Below are positions 55,092 through 64,000 of a stretch of DNA of 64,000 nucleotides, one piece after another (the stretch's first letter is position 1; each line of letters opens with the position of its first letter). The notes below the pieces were generated by a model. That model worked only from the letters and a program-made list of their open reading frames with translations. It did no database searches and was not told where the DNA came from. A program made the translations under genes and the position numbers. This DNA is from Isoetes taiwanensis (Eukaryota; Streptophyta; Lycopodiopsida; Isoetales; Isoetaceae), in NCBI GenBank assembly GCA_021234155.1, contig JAJEKV010000034.1, forward strand, positions 1,116,001 through 1,180,000, in the 5' to 3' direction.

Positions 55092-56900
55092 ATGGAAGCG
55101 GTAGATGTGGAGACCTCTCTGGCAGCTTCGGGGCAACAGGTCCGGCCTGCTGGGGTGCCTGTTGCTCCCTTGGGGGGCGATTTGGTGCAAGGGTTAAAGG
55201 ATATGGTTCAATCGGTTTCCCAGTCTGTAGATGGGAGCTGGGCGATGCAGCAGGATAGGGACTCGATTCAACCGGTTTCCCAACCGGCGAATGGGAATAG
55301 GGTGGCCCAGCAGAATCGATCTGCTGGGTCTTCGATCCAGGGTGACGCTGCTTCTGAACAAGGTCATGTTGTGCTGCCTCAAGAGTTTTTTCGCGGGATC
55401 TGAGCAGGGGCTGGTCAAGCCCGAGAATCAATCCTGGGTCTTCACCAAGGCGGCAGAGGGACTGGACACAAATCCGGCTGCTTGTGGGCAGCAGATATGG
55501 TCTGCTGAGCGGGTGGCTGTGTGCTCAACAGATCGGGCCCCAATTAGTGCCCTGGCGGAAGCTTCTAGACAGGACGGTAGGGAACCGCTTCAGCTGGGTT
55601 CTCAATTGGGGGCGGGGAACGGGGTTGTAGGGAGCACGGGGATGGGCCAGACAGGGCAGCAGCTAGGGCGAGGGCGAGGATCTTTGGTGGTTGGGCAGCA
55701 AGCAACCCCGGTAGTAAATCTGCAGGCCGGGGCGCCTGTAGGGAGCCTTCACGGTCAGGTGGTATGTGCTGCAGGGGAGGCGGATTTCGAGATTCCGAGC
55801 AGCATGCCCCCATTGGAAACGGCAACTCCGTTTCGCGATGCAAGTCTGGCTGCTTCGACTCTGCCAGAGGACCCCTTTGCTCTGCCAGAACCTATGAGCA
55901 ATTTGCCGCTGGGCGAGGGTTGTAGCGGTGCTTCGCAGCATCCGGAGAAGCCAGCAGAGCACATGACTCCGAGTTTGAAGAGGCGAGAGGGTGAGGGGCA
56001 GAGTGTCGGGGGGGCACGGCCTGCCTGGCGAACAAATGACACGGTCATCAGGCTTTTACGGCCACGGTTCTCAGAGTGGATTCGGCAAACTGTGGCACCG
56101 GCTGATACCTGCCGAATGGAGGAGGCCCTAGCGTTTTTGAATCAGCATAACAGAAGAGAATTGCAGGTCGACTCTGCTGGCCCTCCTGCTAACATCGTTG
56201 TGGTAGACCATCAGCAGCACCTAAAGTCTATTTCCAATCTGGTGTCCTGCGCGGTGTTGGTATACTATACCGGGGTACTGGACACTAGGAGAGTCGGCGG
56301 GTGGCTGCAAGCTCACTTTAAGCGGCTGGGTATATCGCCATTTCAGTCCTTGAAGTTCCTGGGGAATAATTTCTTCCTCCTCATGTTCGATGCGCCCACG
56401 GTGGTGGAGAGGGTAGTGGCGAGGGGGGTTGACCTCATGTGGGGGAACTATCTGATTTATCAGCATTACACCCCTGGTGTGAGTGCTTGATCTTTGTCGG
56501 CCTTGAAGATCCCTTGCTGGTTTCAGGTGCCGGAGTTCATGATAGCGATTGCCAATGGGCTCGGAGGGCATATTGCTCACTCCATAGTTCGGGAGCCGAA
56601 GATCTGCGTTGCGCTGCCCGCAGATAGTCCACTGCCTCCTGCAGTCACCGTTAGGAGTGGCGATTGGTACTTTCGGTTTCCCCTTAGATTGTTGAATGGC
56701 GCCGAGATCCGAAGAATGTTTCCCGCCCTTCAGGTCTTTGCAGGCTCGCTCCCGAGCACGACACCCCCAGGGCCGGGGGGCCTCACGGAGACTAGGCACG
56801 GAGGTTCTTTCAGAGGCGGCTGGGGGCCTCACCCCACCCTATGCCTGGTACGGCCGCCTCCCAGAGGACCCGCATCTGCATGGGGCCTCATCGGGTAGGT
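55092..56900 (+). pseudogene. LINE ORF1 (gag-like, DUF4283-type)
   Basis: Translation begins at Met 55092 (MEAVDVETSLAASGQQ), shifts frame near 55390, runs open to 56490, then shifts again and goes on to about 56900. The long N-terminus is Gly/Gln/Pro-rich. The block LVSCAVLVYYTGVLDTRRVG, FLGNNFFLLMFDAPTVVERV and LKIPCWFQVPEFMIAIANGL fits the DUF4283 domain of plant LINE ORF1, an RNA-binding chaperone. A CCHC knuckle was not seen. Higher GC than its surroundings marks it as an insertion. Confidence 0.75.
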
Positions 56901-57294
56901 CATCCCTACCTTATCAGCGGTAACGTGCCCTCGGCCGCCCCCGTGGAGCAAGGCAGCTCGGGCCCAACGATGTCTCCACAGATGGTGGCACGGTTGCTCC
57001 ATCTTCGCCAGCCCGGGCAGAGCAGTGCAGCAGTACGCGCCTGGACCCGGCCGACCGGGCGGCGGGGTTCACCTCTGACTCTAACGCGGCTGGCCCACTC
57101 AGCCTCTTCGGAGGGGATGGAATTGGACAAGGTGGCGCGGGTGCGCTCTTGGGCCGATGAGGCAGATCTGGATGCATCTGCCTCCTCGACGACAACCCGG
57201 CCAGCCTCGGTTCCGTGATGATTCTAGACCGGGCTTTTTCACGGTGAGACGGGCGAAAAAGAAGCAACAGAAGAACTGGCCCTCTCGAATAGCT

Positions 57295-58117
57295 ATGGAC
57301 AAGAAGATCCCGAGTTGGAATGTTCGAGGTGCGCTCGCCGCCCAAGAAAGAGAGTGAGAGTGGCGCTGGCTGTCCGCAAGATGGACCCTGACATCTTGTG
57401 CCTTCAGGAACATAAGTGTCACAGGGGGGATACTCGGGCATTGCTGGACATGTTCGGGCCACAATATGCTGCTGCAGTTGCCACCTCTGGGGCTTCTAAA
57501 GGTGGGACGGCTGTTGCGTGGAAGATGCATGTGCAGGTGACGTTCACCTTGGCTGATCGCTGGGGCAGGTGGGTCATTGTCAAGTGGCGAGAGGGTCTGC
57601 ATGAGTGGGGGATTGTAAATGTCTATGCCCACAATACGGCGCGGCAGAGGGGGGCGTTGTGGGCATCCCTGAAGCACAAGCTTGCATCCCTGGGAGCTGG
57701 TGTGGCTTGGCTGTTGTTGGGTGATTTCAATATGGTGGAGACTACTCAGGATAGGTGTGGTAGAGTGGCGGACGTGGTACAAGGTTTTGAGCGGGCGGAA
57801 TGGGTTAAGCTGCTGGACTCCGGGCGGTTGGCGGAATTGCCGGGCGACTCCACGTTTACTTGGTGTAATCAGTGGACTGGGGCGGGACGGGCGTATGCTC
57901 GGCATGACAGATGTTATGCTAACACCCTCGTAGCGGACCGAGCGCCTTTGCTCAAGCGGAAGAACATTTTGTCCACCGCGGTCTCCGATCATTTTCCTCA
58001 GCTAATTTCCCAGGGCTCGAGTGCAGTCAGGCCGATGCGCACGGTCTTCAAGCTGAACACTGCGTACCTCAAGGATGCTGATTTCTCGTGGGGTTGCCAG
58101 CCCGGGGATTTCACCTA
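57295..58117 (+). pseudogene. LINE ORF2, endonuclease domain only
   Basis: Starts MDKKIPSWNVRGALAAQERE, shifts frame near 57345, then continues DILCLQEHKCHRGDT, WGIVNVYAHNTARQRGALWA, LLLGDFNMVET, RAYARHDRCYANT and ILSTAVSDHFPQLIS. These are the endonuclease motifs in order (E in QEHK, D and N in GDFN, SDH near the end). LINE homology stops at about 58099, after LNTAYLKDADFSWGCQ, where the RT domain should begin. No RT and no poly-A follow on this strand. Confidence 0.9.
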
Positions 58118-58552
58118 GGCACATGGGAATACCTCATGTGCGTGCAAGGGGTCACCAGAAAACCCCTTGTATACGACTTTTGGAGGTCGAAAACCCCTAC
58201 ATACGTAAATAGGAAAACCCAGTTTCCCTGCCCCCTACTGTAGATATACGCCCGGACTATGTTACGTTTTACATACCCCTACCCGATCTTGTACTTGAGT
58301 TTGTGCCGTAGCCTTATTCAGAGAAAAAATAGTTTGTGGAGAGGTGTGTTTAGTAGACATTTCTCGCATCTTCATTCTCGGTCTAAACTGGTCTCGTTGG
58401 TTAAGACTCTATTGCATCTAGTTACAAGGCACCAAAGGCATATCAGTTACAAATTGCTAATATGACTTGAATGGTTCACATGGAAAGAAAAAACTTCCAT
58501 GATTATAAATTACCCTACAACCAACAAATGTATGGTCACATCCAATAGGCTT
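58118..58552. other. Spacer between LINE and LTR, no gene recognised
   Basis: A short hairpin, AAGGGGT...AACCCCTT, lies near 58148-58170. Otherwise nothing is recognised. Confidence 0.4.
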
Positions 58553-59139
58553 TGTTTGGGGTCTGGGTTCGGGAACTCCTGCGAGACAGCCCTCTGTGAG
58601 GACCCTTGGATCTAACAGGAGAATCCGGGGGACTATGTCACGCGGGATTTGCAAGAAAAGAACAAGAAGAAGAGAACAGAACCAAAGAGAACAATGAGAG
58701 GAAAATGATAAGCTTCCTTGATATCAATGATGAACATACATGAGCTCTCGCAATCGAGAGAAGACTGAAGAGAGACAAGACTCAAAACTCATCTCCCACT
58801 CATGTGCTAGCTCTACTCATATATATAGTACAATGGCCTTTGGCCCAATATAGACACTCTGACTGATCTCGGTGCCGACTCTCGAAGGAGGCCCGATTTG
58901 CAGAATATTGGCGGTGCCTCTTGAAGTGCCTAGAATCACTGACGCCGACGCTGGGCGGTGACGGGCCGCCACTTGTCCGAAAGGGCGCTTGTGGACGGAC
59001 GCAGCTTTTGACCGCGGTCTCCGCCGCTTGGTCTTCTCACCGAGCCTTTGATGGCTGACCCGTATCGACCGGGGATCCTTGTTCTTGACCTGGTCCGTCA
59101 GATGTATGAATAGTCCCGCATCAGAGGCACAGACTAACA
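58553..59139 (-). mobile_element. 3' LTR of Tat-like element D (587 bp)
   Basis: On the - strand it starts TGTTAGTCTGTG after a polypurine tract and ends CCCCAAACA. It matches the LTR at 18331-19097 without the MITE. TATA box TACTATATATATGAG at 58818-58829. Downstream of the TATA box both LTRs share GGATTCTCCTGTT.GATCCAA near their end. Confidence 0.88.
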
Positions 59140-59148
59140 CTCCCCACC
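59140..59148 (-). promoter_or_regulatory. Polypurine tract of element D
   Basis: On the - strand GGTGGGGAG abuts the LTR start. The C copy has a longer GGTGGGGGGGAG at the same position. Confidence 0.75.
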
Positions 59149-59220
59149 AAACGATTAATTCCGGTGAAGAAAAGGAGGAAGTGTTTCAAGGAGGGAAGCC
59201 ATCGGGCCGGAAAGTGATCC

Positions 59221-62093
59221 TCACGGGTGTGAGGACTCGGCACCATTATGGTAAGTGGCAATGAGATCCCGGCGGATTTGAAGAGCAGTGAGGAGTGTTG
59301 AGCCCAAGGGCGTGATCGCATCAATGAGAAAACGAGATCGCACCATGTCTTCAAGGGCGATGGGCGCTAAGAAACAAACCGACATTCCATGAGCAAAGGT
59401 CTGAGGGCCGGGCACCACCGACGCATTCGGATTGCAAGTAAAAATGGGGACGCCCGATTTAAGGAGCTGATCAAGATGCATTTTAGAGCAGCACAAAACC
59501 GCTTGAAGGTGGACCAAGGATCCGGTGAGGTGGCGGCATTCCGCAAGAAGGTGTCAAGACCATGGAGCGCATCAGCAGGCGCTGCCAACCACGCCATTAG
59601 CAATATAGATCCAATTCGTGGTGTTATCAAGAGTGGCACCCTCCTCCCAATGGGAGCGGGCGAACAAAACGGGGATCCCACCGGAGATCCGTCGAGATCC
59701 GAGGTGGAGTCCATCCAAAGATGGCCATCCATGACCTTTGTCCAAAAGGGGAGACGCCAATCGAAAGTCGAACCCGGGGCGGGAGGAACACCTGGGAAGC
59801 ATAGGGAGAGGGAACCATGCCCGGTGGGCGTGGGTTGCTTGAGCCTGCTCCCGAATTCACCGACAAGGGCCGGATCAAGAGCTTTACACCAACGATCCCG
59901 CATGCAGGGCGAGAGTTGAGAGTTGACAGAGGGCTATCCCACTGTGGGGACCGCCTTGCTATCCGGAAGAGCACGTAATTGATTGTAACCGGGGTGTTGC
60001 ATATAAATTTGTGCATAGGGAAGATCTTCGGGATGTCCCGATACTTCCTTATTTGTTGCAAAGACTTCCGCTTGCCGAGAGGTAAATGATGTGCAAGCTC
60101 GTGCATGTACTCTTGATGAAGAGCGTGTGTCCGAGCATGATCAGCCGGTAGGGGTTGTTATCCCCAAGCAACCATTGAAGGGTGGGGTCACCCCGATAGT
60201 TCTGTGGTGGCCCATCCCGAAATCTCTCCCGTATCACCCGATAGAAATCATGAAAAATGTAAGCCATGGGCTGAACAACTCAAGGTGATGAAATCCGGAT
60301 CTTAGCGATGAATGAGATCAAAGACTAAAAGGGCACACAGCGACACCTTTGTCTTCAATAGAGAGTTTTGGCCAAATCCAAAGAAAATCAAGTAAGGCGC
60401 TAAAGGGAACATCCACGACCATCAGCCCCATGCCACTTCGTAAGAAAGAGGTGGCGGCGGGCAACCACATAATCCGTGATAGCGGAAGGAACTGGAAATC
60501 AACAGCGTGTTGCTAACGACATTGTGATATAGCCATCCGGTTTTATCCGAGCCTCATCAACAGATCAATAGCGTCAGAAGCCGTTGTTCGAGGTCACGGA
60601 TCCGTGGTCCTTTTCTAACGTATATGGATCGGGTCACGGACCCGCTTCTCGAGAAGTGTTAACCTGTGGAGGAGGATTGCCCAGAGCATTGAGTCGGCAC
60701 GGCAATCTCCGCGTCATCAAGAAGTTTCGCTTCAACCTCCGTAAGCTGATCTTGGAGGGATGTGAGCGAGAAGTCCTGCATGGAGAGAGCCGAAATCAAA
60801 GAGGCAATTTGAGCGCCACGCCTAGAAGGTGTTGAACTTGAGTGTTGTAATTGTCACAAAGCTCGGAGTACAAGGCGCCGAGCTTAGCAATATCTTTCTC
60901 CTTGTCACTAAGGAGGGTGGCTTTGGACTTGTTTTGCTCCAATAAGTCCCGAATTTCGATTGAAGCCGAGCCCCGCTGATCCGCAAGTAGGCTGGTCCGA
61001 TCCTCGGCACTTTTTGAGATCTATGCGGGCCCGTAAGAGAGCCCCGCGGCTTTTCTTGAAGTTGGGCTTCCAAAGTTTGAACTTGTGCAGCTTGCTGCCT
61101 TGAAGGTCACGGTGAACTGCATCTGAGGCCGTCAGGGCCGTGTGAACCCCATTCATAAGAGCTTCTTGGGATTCTTGTAACTTAAGAACAGCAGCTTGAG
61201 CATCCTGCTGATATTGATACAACAAATGACGAGGGTGCCGGTGGTGGAGCCGGGCAAGTTGCCTTGTTTGTGACGCTTTGGGACACATGATGAGGACTAG
61301 AGTGCTTGGTTTCAGAGAGGAGGAGGAGACAAAGGACATGCGTCTTTGAAGGTTGACATGACCGAAGAAGAAGGGCGTGAAGTGCCAACTTGGTGAGTCT
61401 TAGGAAGGGATCACGAGTGGAATTTTGAGAATGAGAGTTTGTGGGAGGAAAGTAATGACAGATGAGGGCTTGAAGATGGCCTCCCACAGAAGTTTCAGAG
61501 GTAGAAGTGGCAGCCCGAAGACGGTCTACTTCTTGGAGAAGACGGTAGAACAACAACTGGGGCCAATCAATGTGGTGTTGGGAGCGAGTAGCGGTGATCA
61601 CCATATTATAGAAAGGCTTATTGATATGGGTGTTCTTGATAGAATACCCAAGGTACTTGCGCCACAGAAACTTAACAAAAATTTCATGGGGCTTGTCAAT
61701 ATTTGTCAAGCGATGCACATTTGCGTGATAGGCAGGGGCACCAAACTCAGTGACATAGCTAGATCCCGTATGGCGCACCAAGATAAACAAGGGTCTGCAA
61801 AAGGGATATGAAATACCTCAGAAATTAGGTGTTGGGTCGCTGAAATGGTGGTGCCATCGACCATCGTAGTGTAGCCATTCGCCGTTGACGATGTGAGCCG
61901 CATGAACCGCCTAACCGGTCGGGATTTGGAGCCGAAGGTCCATTTGTGAAAATTCAGAAAGCTTCGGGCGCTCGCGACTTCACGATTCGGCCAACAAGGG
62001 CTTCACGGAAAGTGGGCGTCAAGAAAGATACCGACTAAAAGAGCGGTTCCCCGAGCAAAGAGCTTGAAGTGTAGGAAATTTTGGAGCAGCCAT
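59221..62093 (-). pseudogene. Extra sense 3' ORF of element D
   Basis: It begins with the conserved MAAPKFPTLQA at 62093. It shares three blocks with the C copy: VRRFMRLTSSTANGYTTMVD; VKFLWRKYLGYSIKNTHINK with QEVDRLR and GGHLQALICHYF; and STFDWRLPFWTKV, WIYIANG, CAALKCIL, CNPNA and ALEDMVRSRFLIDA. It is about 2.9 kb long against 1.5 kb in C. The extra part (about 59910-61180) includes a Gln/Ala-rich, coiled-coil-like stretch (QYQQDAQAAVLKLQESQEAL). Frameshifts break it. Function unknown. Confidence 0.6.
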
Positions 62094-62595
62094 GGCAAAG
62101 AGCTTCAGAAAAGAACGGTGATGCAAGGGCGGAGAGCGGAGAACGAGGACGGCGGACGGCGACGGCGGCGCCAGAGAGACGAAAAAGGTTTAGGGCGCCG
62201 CGAAATGGAGGCAAAGAGGTATGATGAGGGCGGCCGCAACCGCTGATGGTGCCAAAATCAAAAGATGCCAAGGAGGGGATTGAGAGGCAAAAATTTGGCT
62301 AAGTCCCCAAACAACAAAGGGAGAAGCAATGAACGGTGGAGATGAGGCGTGAGAGAATGATGGGATGTGACAGGTGGCCAAAGGACACACATTAATGTTC
62401 GACGGGCGTGAAAAGAAGGAATGGCATTTAATGCTGGCAACGCGAAGAGGGATATCATTAAAACGGAGGTGTTAGAAGGTACCATGGCTAGATATGCGGC
62501 GGGAGAAAAGATTCTCATTTTAGAAACAGCCTTGCATTGCAACCACGTTGGCGAATTTCTGATTGGTCCACGTTGACAAGGAGTTCCTCGGTTGG

Positions 62596-62604
62596 CTATA
62601 TAAG
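62596..62604 (+). promoter_or_regulatory. TATA box of the antisense ORF, element D
   Basis: GGCTATATAAGATGA lies 30 bp upstream of the ATG at 62634. The same box stands before the C copy of the ORF. Confidence 0.65.
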
Positions 62605-62633
62605 ATGAACCGGGAGTGAAGCGAAGACATCCG

Positions 62634-62900
62634 ATGGCGCTCAGCATGGCGGCTGCTGGTTTGAACGAGAACTGCACTATGCCCACTAACTGTCAGGAGT
62701 GGATTACCTGCAAGATGGATTGTCTGGACCTCTGGCGCTGCCACAATCGTGGCCTGAGAATGGATGGCTGGTGTGCCGGGATGGCTGAACATCCCGATCC
62801 AAAGACCAACGGGATGGAGGTGGTTCTGCACCTTCGCTGGGACTCTGAGCAGAACCTCTACCACCTCCTCCGCATCACCTCTGCTCCGAACCCGGAGTAG
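62634..62900 (+). CDS. Antisense small ORF of element D
   Basis: An open frame of 88 codons with stop (MALSMAAAGLNENCTMPTNC...) runs against pol; its stop is about 170 bp from the pol end. It is the counterpart of 15956-16195: EWITC.M..LDLW, NRGLRMDGW, DPKTN, VVLHLRWDSEQNLYHLLRI and SAPNPE are shared, often exactly. Six Cys residues are present, of which two align with Cys in the C copy. No known domain. I chose the first Met after the TATA box; the frame is open a little further upstream (62616). Confidence 0.72.
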   Translation: MALSMAAAGLNENCTMPTNCQEWITCKMDCLDLWRCHNRGLRMDGWCAGMAEHPDPKTNGMEVVLHLRWDSEQNLYHLLRITSAPNPE

Positions 62901-63070
62901 AGGGTTTTTCTTCTTAGGTTTTTAGTAGATAGGGCTCTGAGCCCGTTTTTGTATATAGGGCAGTGCCCTTAGCGGAAAGAGCTGGGCTGTGCCCACATTT
63001 TGTAAAAATTTCCACCTATAATATAATATGCCGCCTTTTTAGTCACTATATGTTGTGTGTTTGCGTGCAA

Positions 63071-64000
63071 TCAGATATCTGTTTGTTGATTTTCACTTGC
63101 TGTGGTATGAAATGTTTTGAGGCGAAAGCCATTAACCAGTGTAGGTAATGGAGTTCCATCTAACTCAGCCAGCTGGAAAACGCTGGGTTGAACCACTTGA
63201 ACTATTTGATAAGGGCCAAGCCATCGAAACTTAAGCTTACCCGGAAAATTTTTGTACCGAGAATCATAAAGAAGAACCAAATCTCCTTCTTTGAATGTTT
63301 TTGTCTTCATACGTTTGTCATGTAGAGATTTTTGCAACCGTTGTCCATGAAGAACACGAATATAAGCATCCCTTCTAAGTTCATCCAACTGTTCCAATTG
63401 ATAAACCCTTTCTTTGAGTGCAGCAGGCGGATTATGGGCAGTAGCCAGTTGAAAACGGAGAGTGGGGAGAATGTACTCAAAAGGCATGAGAGCTTCTTGA
63501 CCATAAACCAATTTGAAAGGAGTGTGACCAGTAGCTATTTTGAAACAAGTATTGTAAGCCCAAAGAACAGTAGGAAGCTTGGTTTGCCAGTCAGTGCGAG
63601 AAGCGTCACAAATTTTCTTGAGAATTGTGACCAGAGTTTTGTTGGTGCTTTCTGCCAAACCATTCCCTTGAGGATAGTAAGGTGTGCTCTTATGATGATG
63701 TATCAGGAGATAATCCGTCAGCTCCTTGATGGTATGATTGATAAAGTGGACACCACGATCACTGACCAGCTCAGCCCGTGGGGCAGCCAATCGCGTGATG
63801 ATTTGTTAATAGATAACCTTGGCCGCTTTGGCCGCAGTGTTGTCCGGAAGTCGCGAAGCTTCCGCCCATTTGGTAGCGTGGTCGGTGAGAACTGAATGTA
63901 GCGCACGCAGTGTGCCGCCAGAGGAGGATCGATGGGTCCCACAAAATCCATTCCCCATTTGCTTGAAGGGAAGTAAGCGTGGCGACCGGCGCCAAGGGAA
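63071..64000 (-). pseudogene. Element D integrase (partial, runs off window)
   Basis: From 63790 to 63071 it is open for 239 codons: ELVSDRGVHFINHTIKEL (second catalytic Asp), STPYYPQGNGLAEST (catalytic Glu), TGHTPFKLVYGQEALMPFEY, KFRWLGPYQIVQVV and the C-terminal end, with no chromodomain. The first part (WGMDFVGPIDPP and the region after it, 63718-63995) is in other frames, so one or two frameshifts exist near 63790-63900. It is closely related to element C. The rest of pol lies beyond the window. Confidence 0.88.

Noticed and set aside
55231-55431. Separate - strand gene at 54979-55431
   Set aside because: It overlaps LINE ORF1 and its 3' tail antisense; the leucine run at its end is the LINE tail translated.
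57099-57992. 297-codon - strand frame opposite the LINE endonuclease
   Set aside because: GC-rich shadow of the endonuclease on the + strand.

Overview
The window looks like nuclear, heterochromatic DNA of a large-genome land plant. The evidence is a set of plant-type mobile elements (Ty3/gypsy LTR elements with and without chromodomain, L1-type LINEs, PIF/Harbinger, hAT and CACTA relics), a degraded pentatricopeptide-repeat (PPR) gene, a G-box-type bZIP gene with GT-AG introns, and no compact prokaryote-like gene layout. A degraded beta-class N4/N6 DNA methylase gene and the style of the PPR gene lean towards a seed-free plant (fern, lycophyte or bryophyte). That is inference only; the species cannot be named from sequence.

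Layout. Positions 1-19097 are a stack of nested LTR retrotransposons on the + strand: an old chromovirus internal region (36-7074) with its 3' LTR (7075-8719), the right part of a small AT-rich element (8720-9330), the 3' end of a second chromovirus copy (9331-11773), and most of a chromodomain-free, Tat-like Ty3/gypsy element C (11774-19097). C carries pol, an antisense small gene, an extra sense ORF and a 3' LTR. Positions 19116-23160 hold a PIF/Harbinger relic whose transposase is split by an internal inversion. Positions 23236-24395 are a minisatellite and a dense palindromic array. Positions 24813-38867 are a pyrimidine-rich, apparently non-coding element family with matching termini, in two tandem copies. 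The large copy is interrupted by two LINEs (28251-31436, +; 32361-36263, -) and a long CT microsatellite.

Positions 38868-54264 are the only part with host-gene character, all on the - strand: a decayed N4/N6-type DNA methylase (39559-40130) with several well-bordered candidate exons upstream (41398-43361), three exons of a GBF-type bZIP gene with a stop codon in the basic region (50288-50790), and a frameshifted PPR gene (52330-54264). Positions 54463-58117 contain a CACTA terminus and a rearranged LINE. Positions 58553-64000 hold a second copy (D, - strand) of the Tat-like family C.

Functional picture: almost every coding stretch is broken by stops or frameshifts, so this is mostly a graveyard. 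The most promising unit is the small antisense gene beside pol. It is open, similar in sequence and preceded by a TATA box in both copies of family C/D (15956-16195 on -, 62634-62900 on +). Together with the extra 3' ORF it gives the family the order pol >, < antisense gene, 3' ORF >, LTR.
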